NCBI RefSeq assembly: GCF_013112245.1
Contig: NZ_WVRN01000002.1
Span: 558,001-622,000, forward strand
DNA: 64,000 bases
Source: Ruegeria sp. HKCCD4315
Lineage (GTDB): Bacteria > Pseudomonadota > Alphaproteobacteria > Rhodobacterales > Rhodobacteraceae
Reading direction: 5' to 3'
Below the pieces are notes generated by a model. The model searched no databases. It saw nothing but the letters and a program-made list of their open reading frames with translations, and had not been told where the DNA came from. The position numbers and the translations under genes are program-made. Positions 50,958-58,955 of this stretch are shown one piece after another. The first letter of the stretch is position 1. Every line of letters starts with the position of its first letter.

Positions 50958-51047
50958 TCTGATTTATCGTTGTATCCATTCGCTGAACAGCGGATTGGCG
51001 CCAGCACCGAAGCAGAAAACGGAGATGGCGCAGTCAAGGGAGGAAAC

Positions 51048-52142
51048 ATGACAAAATCTTTGAACCGCAGAAACTTTCTGCGTGGCTCTGCTGTTGTGGG
51101 CGCTGGTGCGCTCGCGGCCCCGGCGGTCCATGCGCAGGAAGGAACAAACCTCAAGATGCAAGCTGCCTGGGGCGGGGGCATCTTTCTTGAAAATGCACAG
51201 TCTTACGTAAATCGCGTCAACGAAATGTCCGGTGGCAAGCTGACGATCGAGCTACTGCCTGTGAACTCGGTCGTGAAAACTAGCCAAATGCAGGACGCGG
51301 TTCATCGCGGCGTACTGGATGCAGCGCACTACGTACCAGCGTATTGGTACTCCAAATCCAAGACAGCGTCGCTGTTTGGGACCGGTCCGTGTTTTGGATG
51401 GTCCAGCCAAGAAGTCCTGGGTTGGGTAAACTACGGCGGCGGGCAGGACCTGTTTGACGAGTTGATGGGGATCCTCGGATTGAACGTCGTGTCCTTCTTT
51501 AACTCGCCAATGCCGGCACAACCGTTGGGCTGGTTCAAAGAAGAGATCACAAGCTCTGATCAAATGAACGGCTTGAAGTATCGTACCGTTGGCCTTGCGG
51601 CAGATGTTCTGCTCGAGATGGGTATGTCGGTTGTGCAGCTTCCTGGCGGGGAAATCCAGCCCGCGATGAAATCTGGCCTTATCGACGCGGCCGAGTTCAA
51701 CAACCCGACATCAGACCGCGACTTTGGCATGCAGGATGTGTCCAAGCACTATCACTTGGCATCCTTCCACCAGAGTCAGGAGTTCTTCGAGGTTACCTTC
51801 AACAAAGACAAGTTCAACGCTCTGGCGCCCGAGCTTCAAGCAATCCTGAAATATGCTTCGGAGGCCGAAAACTCCAACTTCTATTGGAACAACACAAAGC
51901 GTTACGCAGATGATTTGGTAACGCTGGCCGAAGAGCAAGGGGTGAACGTGTATCGCACACCTGACAGTGTGATGCAGGCCCAGCTTGAGGCGTGGGACGT
52001 TGTAGTCGATAGGATCTCAAATGAAGATCCATTCTTCGCCAAAGTTGTCGATAGCCAGAAGGCCTACGCAAAAACAGTGATGAACTACCTCAACCTGAAC
52101 CAGCCGGACTACAAACTGGCTTACAAGCACTATTTCGGCTGA
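51048..52142 (+). CDS. dctP: TRAP transporter solute-binding protein (DctP family)
   Basis: 364 residues. The signal looks twin-arginine type (NRRNFLRGSAVVGAGALAAP, cleaved near VHAQ). The mature part follows the DctP/TakP fold: MQDAVHRGVLDAAHYVPAYW, GLKYRTVGLAADVLLEMGMS, LPGGEIQPAMKSGLIDAAEF and YHLASFHQSQEFFEVTFNKD. The sequence resembles the group annotated as mannitol/chloroaromatic compound binding; real ligands are usually organic acids. The ATG at 51048 follows GGGAGG; the long upstream extension has no leader-like character. Confidence 0.88.
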   Translation: MTKSLNRRNFLRGSAVVGAGALAAPAVHAQEGTNLKMQAAWGGGIFLENAQSYVNRVNEMSGGKLTIELLPVNSVVKTSQMQDAVHRGVLDAAHYVPAYWYSKSKTASLFGTGPCFGWSSQEVLGWVNYGGGQDLFDELMGILGLNVVSFFNSPMPAQPLGWFKEEITSSDQMNGLKYRTVGLAADVLLEMGMSVVQLPGGEIQPAMKSGLIDAAEFNNPTSDRDFGMQDVSKHYHLASFHQSQEFFEVTFNKDKFNALAPELQAILKYASEAENSNFYWNNTKRYADDLVTLAEEQGVNVYRTPDSVMQAQLEAWDVVVDRISNEDPFFAKVVDSQKAYAKTVMNYLNLNQPDYKLAYKHYFG

Positions 52143-52223
52143 GGCCTGACGATTTCTGAAAACGGGAAGCCGCGCAGTTGTGCGGCTTCCTAAACTCCGG
52201 GCAGAACAGGCGAGGAACTGACC

Positions 52224-52832
52224 TTGATCAAGACAATCCACGCCATCGAAGGGCTAAGCCAATGGGTCGGCAAAGCCTTCGGTTGGTGCATCCTAATTCT
52301 GACACTTTCGGTGTCCTACGAAGTGTTCGTCCGGTATGTGCTGAACAAGCCGACCGTCTGGGCGTTCGATATGATGGTGCAAATGTATGGCGCCTTGTTT
52401 CTTATGGCCGGGGCATACGCTCTTGCGCAAGATGCTCATGTCAGGGGCGACGTTCTTTACCGACTGTTCTCTGTCCGCTGGCAGGCGCGTGTCGATTTCG
52501 TTCTGTACATTCTCTTCTTCTTCCCGGGCATGTTTGCGTTGTTCTGGTACGGATGGGAAATAGCGAAAGACAGTTGGCGCTATGAAGAGGTGAGCTGGAA
52601 CAGTCCTGCCCGAATCCAAATCTACTTTTTCAAAACTCTGATCCCAGTTGCTGGTTTCTTGCTGATGTTGCAAGGACTTGCGGAAATGGCGCGATGCTGG
52701 TTGGCGATGCGAAATGGTGTCTGGCTTGAGCGACTGGATGACGTGCGCGAGACCGAGGACATGTTGATGGAAGGAACTATCGACAAAATCCGGCCCTTGG
52801 GCACCAAAGAAGGAGGCCGCAACGATGACTGA
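52224..52832 (+). CDS. dctQ: TRAP transporter small membrane subunit (DctQ family)
   Basis: 202 residues, four membrane helices (about 14-34, 48-68, 90-112, 135-157) with the DctQ pattern VSYEVFVRYVLNKPTVWAFD. Start codon is probably TTG at 52224 (MIKTIHAIEG) behind GAGGAA. The end overlaps the large subunit by eight bases. The C-terminal tail is unusually long and charged (ETEDMLMEGTIDKIRPLGTK). Confidence 0.84.
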   Translation: MIKTIHAIEGLSQWVGKAFGWCILILTLSVSYEVFVRYVLNKPTVWAFDMMVQMYGALFLMAGAYALAQDAHVRGDVLYRLFSVRWQARVDFVLYILFFFPGMFALFWYGWEIAKDSWRYEEVSWNSPARIQIYFFKTLIPVAGFLLMLQGLAEMARCWLAMRNGVWLERLDDVRETEDMLMEGTIDKIRPLGTKEGGRNDD

Positions 52833-54189
52833 TCCTCAGGTCGCCATCTTGATGCTCAGCCTCTTTATTGTGCTGGTGCTACTTGGCTTTCCGATTGCTT
52901 TCACTTTGCTCGCCATGGGTGTGGCATTTGGGTACTACGCCTATTACCAATCCGCGCCGGAGAGCATTGCGGACATCTTCAACAACAACATCTTCTATCT
53001 TCTCAACCAAAACACCTACTCGGTGATGGAGAACGACACGCTTGTTGCCATCCCACTATTCTTATTCATGGGATACGTGGTTGAACGAGCAAACATCGTT
53101 GATCGTCTGTTTTTCTCGCTGTACATGGCTGCCCGAAACCTACCCGGGTCACTAGCCATTGCCGCACTTCTGACCTGCGCTGTTTTTTCGACGGCGTCGG
53201 GGATTGTTGGTGCGGTTGTTACCCTGATGGGCCTGCTGGCCTATCCAGCGATGGCAAATGCCGGGTATCAACGTAGCTTCGCTTCTGGCGTTATCTGTGC
53301 GGGCGGGACTTTGGGCATTCTGATCCCGCCTTCGATTATGTTGATCGTCTATGCCGCGATTGCTGAGCTTTCGCCATTGCGTTTGTATGCTGCAGCAGTT
53401 TTTCCCGGGCTGCTGCTGGCGGGGTTGTATATCGTCTACGTGATGGTTCGTGTCTGGTTGAATCCATCGCTCGCACCGAAACCACAAGAGGACGACATCC
53501 CGCCAAAACGACAGATCTATATGGATCTGCTGGTATCATTCGTACCGCTGACCGTTTTGATCATGCTGGTGCTTGGCTCCATCCTTGGAGGATTGGCGAC
53601 CCCGGCTGAAGCAGCTGCAATGGGCGCATTGGGCGGGCTAGTGCTGGCAATGCTTTATCGGTCGCTCACGTGGGACAAGGTCAAGCAAAGCGTCTTCCTA
53701 ACAGCCAAGGCTACCGCAATGGTGTGCTGGTTGTTCGTAGGTTCCTGGACCTTTGCCTCGATCTTTTCCTATCTCGGTGGGCATGACGTGATCGAGCATT
53801 GGGTCGTTGGCATGAACCTGCAACCCTGGCAGTTCCTGGTGCTTGCTCAGTTGATAATCTTCCTGCTTGGCTGGCCGCTTGAATGGTCCGAGATTCTCAT
53901 CATCTTCGTGCCGATCTTTCTGCCTATGCTGGAGACGTTTGGGGTCAACCCGTATTTCTTCGCGATGCTGGTTGCTCTGAACTTGCAGACCTCGTTCCTG
54001 ACACCGCCGATGGCCATGTCAGCGTACTACCTAAAAGGGGTTCTCAAGAACCAGATCCAACTGATGGAGATTTTCAAAGGTCTGATGCCCTATCTGGCCA
54101 TCGTGATCCTGTGCATGGTGCTGATGTACCAGTTCCCGGGCATCGCGCTTTGGTTGCCTGACTACCTGTTTGGGGTTTGGGTGCCATGA
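52825..54189 (+). CDS. dctM: TRAP transporter large membrane subunit (DctM family)
   Basis: 454 residues, about 12 hydrophobic segments. Family landmarks: IPLFLFMGYVVERANIVDRL, GASTVGAV-like segment ASGIVGAVVTLMGLLAYPAM, and GVICAGGTLGILIPPSIMLI. It imports the ligand by sodium-driven transport with DctQ. The last codons overlap the amidase start (ATGA), placing transport and catabolism in one transcript. Confidence 0.92.
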   Translation: MTDPQVAILMLSLFIVLVLLGFPIAFTLLAMGVAFGYYAYYQSAPESIADIFNNNIFYLLNQNTYSVMENDTLVAIPLFLFMGYVVERANIVDRLFFSLYMAARNLPGSLAIAALLTCAVFSTASGIVGAVVTLMGLLAYPAMANAGYQRSFASGVICAGGTLGILIPPSIMLIVYAAIAELSPLRLYAAAVFPGLLLAGLYIVYVMVRVWLNPSLAPKPQEDDIPPKRQIYMDLLVSFVPLTVLIMLVLGSILGGLATPAEAAAMGALGGLVLAMLYRSLTWDKVKQSVFLTAKATAMVCWLFVGSWTFASIFSYLGGHDVIEHWVVGMNLQPWQFLVLAQLIIFLLGWPLEWSEILIIFVPIFLPMLETFGVNPYFFAMLVALNLQTSFLTPPMAMSAYYLKGVLKNQIQLMEIFKGLMPYLAIVILCMVLMYQFPGIALWLPDYLFGVWVP

Positions 54190-55541
54190 CCAAGCATGAT
54201 CTGTCGTTGTTCTCGGCGATCCAATCTGCCGAGGGCATTCGGGACGGACGTTTTTCTTCCGAAGCACTAGTTGAAGATTGCCTCAAGCGCATTGAAGAGA
54301 CCGACAGTGTCATACGCGCCTGGGCTTACCTTAGCGCAGGCTTAGCGCTGGATCAGGCGCGCGAGATGGATCGCATCCGGAAGGCAGGCCGGGCGACTGG
54401 TCCACTGCATGGTGTGCCCGTAGCGTTGAAGGACATTGTCGACACAAAGGATATGCCCACCCAGCGAGGGACACCGATCTTTGCGGGTCGACAACCTGAA
54501 ACAGATGCAAGGCTAGTTGAACTACTTCGAGAGTCTGGCGCTGTCATCATGGGCAAGACCAAGACAACCGAGTTTGCCTTTATGCACCCGACTGACACCA
54601 CCAACCCCTTCGACCCGAATAGAACACCCGGGGGGTCATCAAGCGGATCGGCCGCAGCCGTTGCGGCCAGACACGTGCCTTTGGCTATTGGTACACAGAC
54701 CGGCGGGTCGGTCATCCGTCCGGCCTCATTCTGCGGCGTATACGGCTTCAAGCCGACCCGTGGTATGATCTCGCGCAGCGGGGTTTTCAGGACGTCGGTT
54801 TCTTTGGATCACGTTGGGGGGTTTGCCAACTCGCTTGAGGATATCGCTTTGCTGTCAGACGTGGTGGCCGGATATGACCAAAGCGATCCTGCCAGCTTTG
54901 CTCGGCCGCGCGCGGAAATGCTGACCGGCGCTCAGGCGGAAGTTCCGGTCGAGCCGAATATTGCCTGGCTGGATTTTCCGTTCAACGACCGCCTCGATGC
55001 AGATGCCCGAGATGGCCTGAATGCAGTGATTGACAGCCTAGGCGGCCGGGTCGAGCGTTTTTCGGTATCCCCTCAACTGGCTGATCTGATCAACGTGCAC
55101 AAAACGATCTATGATTACGAAATTCGCCAGAATATGATGGAAATATCGAATACACATTGGTCGGAAATCAGCGCCGAGATGCAATCCGCTATCAACCGCG
55201 GCGCAGATATCAACGAGGCCCAATACGAAGATGCCTTGTCCGTCATGGCATCTGCTCAAGGCTTTTTTGCAGAGTATTTCAATGAATTCGACGCAATCTT
55301 GGCCCCGGCTGCAACAGGCGAAGCTGTTCCACTGACTGCGGGGAACACCGGCGATTCCGTTTTCTGTCTGACCTGGACACTTGCGGGTTTGCCATGTCTC
55401 ACGCTGCCATTGCTGGTCGGACATAACGACCTGCCCATCGGCGTCCAGCTAATTGGGGCTATCGAAGAGGATGACCGACTTTTACGCACGGCATCCTGGG
55501 TTCAACGCAGCTTAAGAGCACAGGAACAAAACGGAGAGTAA
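54186..55541 (+). CDS. Amidase-signature family hydrolase
   Basis: 451 residues. The Ser-cisSer-Lys triad is present: Lys82 in VPVALKDIVDTKD, Ser151/152 in GGSSSGSAAAVAARH, and nucleophile Ser175 in GTQTGGSVIRPASFCG. No GatBC partners are nearby and the gene is coupled to a TRAP transporter, so a catabolic amidase acting on the imported compound is far likelier than a tRNA amidotransferase. The ATG at 54186 overlaps the dctM stop. Substrate unknown. Confidence 0.88.
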   Translation: MTKHDLSLFSAIQSAEGIRDGRFSSEALVEDCLKRIEETDSVIRAWAYLSAGLALDQAREMDRIRKAGRATGPLHGVPVALKDIVDTKDMPTQRGTPIFAGRQPETDARLVELLRESGAVIMGKTKTTEFAFMHPTDTTNPFDPNRTPGGSSSGSAAAVAARHVPLAIGTQTGGSVIRPASFCGVYGFKPTRGMISRSGVFRTSVSLDHVGGFANSLEDIALLSDVVAGYDQSDPASFARPRAEMLTGAQAEVPVEPNIAWLDFPFNDRLDADARDGLNAVIDSLGGRVERFSVSPQLADLINVHKTIYDYEIRQNMMEISNTHWSEISAEMQSAINRGADINEAQYEDALSVMASAQGFFAEYFNEFDAILAPAATGEAVPLTAGNTGDSVFCLTWTLAGLPCLTLPLLVGHNDLPIGVQLIGAIEEDDRLLRTASWVQRSLRAQEQNGE

Positions 55542-55545
55542 ACGT

Positions 55546-55740
55546 ATGTCACGTCTGACAAACATTCTCATGGGCATAATCGGCACAGGACTGATGATGA
55601 TTTTCGTCCTTGGTCTCGCGCACAGTATCTCGACAGGATTTGCCGGGTTCTGGGGCGGTCTGCCATTCCTTTGTATTGCAGTCTTCGTAATAGCGCTTGC
55701 GCTATATAATTTGTGGGAAGACGCAATCAAAAAGGACTGA
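55546..55740 (+). CDS. Small two-helix membrane protein
   Basis: 64 residues with two hydrophobic helices (ILMGIIGTGLMMIFVLGLAH and FLCIAVFVIALALYNLWEDA), 4 bp after the amidase and 4 bp before the dehydrogenase. GGAGAG provides a ribosome binding site. No family recognised. Its place inside the operon argues that it is real; it may assist the transporter. Confidence 0.66.
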   Translation: MSRLTNILMGIIGTGLMMIFVLGLAHSISTGFAGFWGGLPFLCIAVFVIALALYNLWEDAIKKD

Positions 55741-55744
55741 TCCA

Positions 55745-56707
55745 ATGAGCGATAAACCAGTCCTCTGGCTACCACGTCGATTATCCGATGCTACCGTCAA
55801 TCGCGCGCGCCGGGACTATGACGTAATCCTCAACGAAGCCGATACACCGGGCACCGCGGAAGAAATCATCGCAATGAGTTCAAAGGTCGACGCGATGATG
55901 CCCTGCCATTCGGAACACTTCTCGAGCGAGGTTGTGTCGCAACTAGACCCGCGCTTGAAGATTGTTGCTAACCATTCCGTTGGCGTTGATCACTGCGATC
56001 TTTCGGCTTTGGCGGCAAAGGGAATTGCGGTGACAAACACTCCCGATGTTCTTTCTGATGCAACGGCAGAATTGGCAATGCTGCTCTTGCTCGGAGCGGC
56101 GCGACACGCGGTTCGAGGCGATCGCCTGATGCGGTCGGGCACCTGGGACAGTTGGAGCCCGTCTTTCATGGTTGGCAAGCAAGTCACAGGTGCGCGCCTC
56201 GGCATCATCGGGATGGGGCGCGTGGGTCGGGCATTTGCAAAAAAAGCCCGCGGGTTTGAAATGGAAATTCACTATTTCAATCGCACCCGCCTGTCGGCCG
56301 ATCAGGAAAACGGAGCAATTTACCACGAAAGTATCGACACTTTGCTTCCAGCCGCCGACTTCCTGTCACTTCATTGCCCTGCCACCCCCGAAACTCTTGA
56401 CCTGATGAACGCCAAACGTTTGTCCGAGCTACCGACCGGAGCAATTCTCGTGAATTCCGCCCGCGGTGCCCTTGTAGATGAAGACGCGCTGTTGGACGCG
56501 ATCGAAAACGGAAAGCTTTCCGCTGCGGGCTTAGATTGTTTCAAGACGGAACCGGGGGGTAACCCAAAGTTCGCCGGGTACGAGAACATCTTCATGTTGC
56601 CGCATATCGGAAGCGCAACGACGAAAACCCGCGACGCAATGGGCTTTCGCGCCTTGGATAATTTGGACGCATTCTTTGCTGGCAAAACACCCCGAGACCT
56701 TTTGTAG
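55745..56707 (+). CDS. D-2-hydroxyacid dehydrogenase (glyoxylate/hydroxypyruvate reductase type)
   Basis: 320 residues. NAD-binding motif GIIGMGRVGRAFAKK, the catalytic Arg in LVNSARGALVDEDALL, a Glu in the following segment and the His in MLPHIGSATTKTRD. Length and these motifs fit glyoxylate/hydroxypyruvate reductase-like enzymes. The ATG at 55745 (MSDKPVLWLP) is used; an in-frame upstream ATG lies within the small membrane protein gene. Probably handles a 2-oxo or 2-hydroxy acid released after the amidase step. Confidence 0.88.
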   Translation: MSDKPVLWLPRRLSDATVNRARRDYDVILNEADTPGTAEEIIAMSSKVDAMMPCHSEHFSSEVVSQLDPRLKIVANHSVGVDHCDLSALAAKGIAVTNTPDVLSDATAELAMLLLLGAARHAVRGDRLMRSGTWDSWSPSFMVGKQVTGARLGIIGMGRVGRAFAKKARGFEMEIHYFNRTRLSADQENGAIYHESIDTLLPAADFLSLHCPATPETLDLMNAKRLSELPTGAILVNSARGALVDEDALLDAIENGKLSAAGLDCFKTEPGGNPKFAGYENIFMLPHIGSATTKTRDAMGFRALDNLDAFFAGKTPRDLL

Positions 56708-56721
56708 AAGAGGACACTTTA

Positions 56722-57594
56722 ATGGCAAAACTAGCTTTCCTCGGATTAGGCGTAATGGGTTACCCAATGGCCGGACACCTAAAGGCAGCGGGGCACGACG
56801 TTACGGTTTACAATCGAACAATCGCCAAAGCCGATGCGTGGGTGGCGGAACATGGTGGCTCTACGCGCGCTACACCCCGCGAAGCTGCCGAAGGTGCAGA
56901 GTTCGTAATGACATGCGTCGGGAATGACGATGATCTTCGGAACGTTTGCATTGGGCCAGACGGCGCATTCGGTGGCATGTCACAGAGCGCAACGTTAGTC
57001 GACCACACAACTGTCTCTGCCAAGGTCACGCGCGAACTTTACGCTGCGGCGAAAGAACAAAGCCTGGGTTTTTTGGATGCGCCAATCTCCGGCGGTCAGG
57101 CCGGGGCAGAAAACGGCGTTCTTTCGATTATGTGTGGAGGCGATCAGCCCGTATACGAGGCTGCCGAACCTATCATGCAAGTTTACTCAAAAATCTGTCG
57201 ACGTATCGGCGAGAGCGGTGCTGGGCAATTAACAAAAATGAGCAACCAAATCGCAATCGCAGGATTGGTTCAGGGATTGAGCGAAGCGCTGCACTTCGCC
57301 GAGAAAGCGGGCCTTGATGGACGTTCTGTTGTAGAAGTTATCAGCCAAGGCGCGGCCGGTAGTTGGCAGATGGACAACAGACACGAAACAATGCTCGAAG
57401 ATCATTTCGACTACGGGTTTGCAGTTGACTGGATGCGCAAGGATCTGGGTATCTGCCTTGATACAGCCAACGAAACCGGCGCAAGTCTGCCAGTAACCGC
57501 ACTGGTTGATCAATTCTACAAAGATGTCCAAAAACTTGGGGGCGGTCGATGGGATACTTCTTCGCTTCTCAAACGCCTTAGGGCGCTTGACTAA
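56722..57594 (+). CDS. 3-hydroxyisobutyrate dehydrogenase-family protein (2-hydroxy-3-oxopropionate reductase-like)
   Basis: 290 residues. N-terminal Rossmann motif FLGLGVMGYPMAGHLKAAGH, substrate motif DAPISGGQAGAENGVLSIMC and the catalytic Lys172 in GAGQLTKMSNQIAIAGL. The family reduces or oxidises beta-hydroxyacids such as tartronate semialdehyde and 3-hydroxyisobutyrate. Together with the preceding 2-hydroxyacid dehydrogenase it suggests a glycerate or short hydroxyacid route. Last gene of the operon. Confidence 0.88.
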   Translation: MAKLAFLGLGVMGYPMAGHLKAAGHDVTVYNRTIAKADAWVAEHGGSTRATPREAAEGAEFVMTCVGNDDDLRNVCIGPDGAFGGMSQSATLVDHTTVSAKVTRELYAAAKEQSLGFLDAPISGGQAGAENGVLSIMCGGDQPVYEAAEPIMQVYSKICRRIGESGAGQLTKMSNQIAIAGLVQGLSEALHFAEKAGLDGRSVVEVISQGAAGSWQMDNRHETMLEDHFDYGFAVDWMRKDLGICLDTANETGASLPVTALVDQFYKDVQKLGGGRWDTSSLLKRLRALD

Positions 57595-58285
57595 ACCACT
57601 AAATATTGAAGCGGGTCGAGGTAGTCGGGTTCGCACACTTGGGCGTTTGTTGTCTAATTCGGCATGGTTCAGGGCGGGAGTGCCTCTGGCGACGGTTCAT
57701 GTAGAAGTAGCACCAACAAAGCTGCACAGATTGATGTATCTGCGGGATGGCACTGTGCAGGCAATGCTGGCCTTGATGCCCTGGCAACTATGCGCCTTTG
57801 CGGGCCATCAGATCGGCGTATCTGCTTTACGATTGTCTACACAGCCCACTGCTTAACTCAGTGTGTCGAAAAACTAACGAATGAGCACGAGGTTCGGGCG
57901 TTTGATGAGATCTCCCATGTGGAGTCCGACTACAAGTCCAAGGCAGTAAAGGTTTCGATAGATGCCGTAGCGGAGTTTTTCAACAGTGAACAGTTGAAGC
58001 AGAGGTCATGCAATAGCGTCTGCCTCCGCCGACAAGCGGACGTTGGCCCGAAGCTCAGCAATGGCCACTTCGGGCTCTGAGCAGTCGATCAACTTGATTT
58101 TTGCAAAACGACAGCTTCCGAAAATCGAATGTCGTCGCATTGGACCATGCCATTGAAACAGAGAGATTGTCTCGACTTTTTCAATATCTGCTTTCGGGGC
58201 TGGGTACGAACGCGACCTGCTGCAGCGCCGCAAGTCCGCTTCGAGCCCATTTTAACCGATGCTGCACATTGCACGAATGTCGGCT
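57595..58285. other. Gene-poor region with one hairpin repeat
   Basis: About 690 bp. Long-looking short frames here overlap one another and show no motif or ribosome binding site. A member of the intergenic hairpin family lies at about 58030-58095. I see no tRNA or operon leader. Confidence 0.4.
58030..58095. repeat. Intergenic hairpin repeat, copy 4 (inverted, diverged)
   Basis: CCCGAAG (58047-58053) pairs with CTTCGGG (58068-58074). Read on the minus strand, GACTGCTCAGAGCCCGAAG lines up with GACCGCTCTGAGCCCAAAG on the minus strand of the copy at 35291, so it is probably the same family in the opposite orientation. Confidence 0.5.
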
Positions 58286-58639
58286 TTAAGCGGATGGCAT
58301 CGGAAAGGTCGAAAACGCGTCGTCCTGCGGTGCGTATCCAAGCACTTTGCAAGTTTCGGTTAGATCAAGCCGCTTAAATCGATTGTTAGAGATGCCGTGC
58401 GCAATAAAGCTTCCTTTGATTTCGGCTTGAAGCGTCTGGTCAATTAGATGCGTCGCGTCACGATGACTGAGCCACGCGCTGAGGTCACGCAGTGTTTCAA
58501 GTCGCGGGCCGTCCGCAGGTTCGAACGCCACTATTCTCAAGGAGACGCAGGATATGCCGTGCCGAGTCGCATAAAGCGAACACAAGGCTTCCCCATAGCA
58601 CTTGGTGACGCCGTAGAGATTGGCCGGAGCAACAGCCAT
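58286..58639 (-). pseudogene. 3' fragment of an NAD-dependent epimerase/uronate dehydrogenase-like gene
   Basis: 117 residues matching only the C-terminal part of extended short-chain dehydrogenases. The YxxxK active-site motif is present (NLYGVTKCYGEALCSLYATR), then GISCVSLRIVAFEPADGPR, LSAWLSHRDATHLIDQTLQA and VLGYAPQDDAFS. The nucleotide-binding N-terminal half is missing. Sequence upstream does not continue the gene. Uronate dehydrogenase is the closest family by memory. Non-functional. Confidence 0.74.
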
Positions 58640-58955
58640 CCCCGGAACCGGTGGGAAGGTTGATGGCTGATTTGCTGACCGAAAGGTGTTACGACGCCTT
58701 CCAAACGGTTACGCTTCGTCGCGCCGTAACATCACGAAACCGCAGAAGCTGAAAAAAACTGCGGCATGTGAACAAATACTGTTCAGTAACACCGGGCGTC
58801 CTGCTAAAAAGGTGGCCTAATTCAAGGAAACCGTTGCCAAACTTTGAGGCGAATTCCTGACTTTTATTTCGTGTTTTACGGGGCTTGCCACATTTAGGAC
58901 AACTTAGTCGAGCAACTAGAACGCGAACAAACCCAGCGAAATTCAAGGCTGTGAA
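58640..58955. other. Intergenic region upstream of the serralysin gene
   Basis: 316 bp between a gene fragment and the serralysin-like protease. No gene or clear palindrome seen. It should hold the protease promoter. Confidence 0.4.

Noticed and set aside
54186..55541. GatA subunit of the tRNA amidotransferase
   Set aside because: The triad fits, but gatB and gatC are absent and the gene is coupled to a TRAP transporter, favouring a catabolic amidase.
57664..58080. 138-codon plus-strand frame after the dehydrogenase operon
   Set aside because: It crosses a hairpin repeat, lacks a ribosome binding site and shows no recognisable domain.
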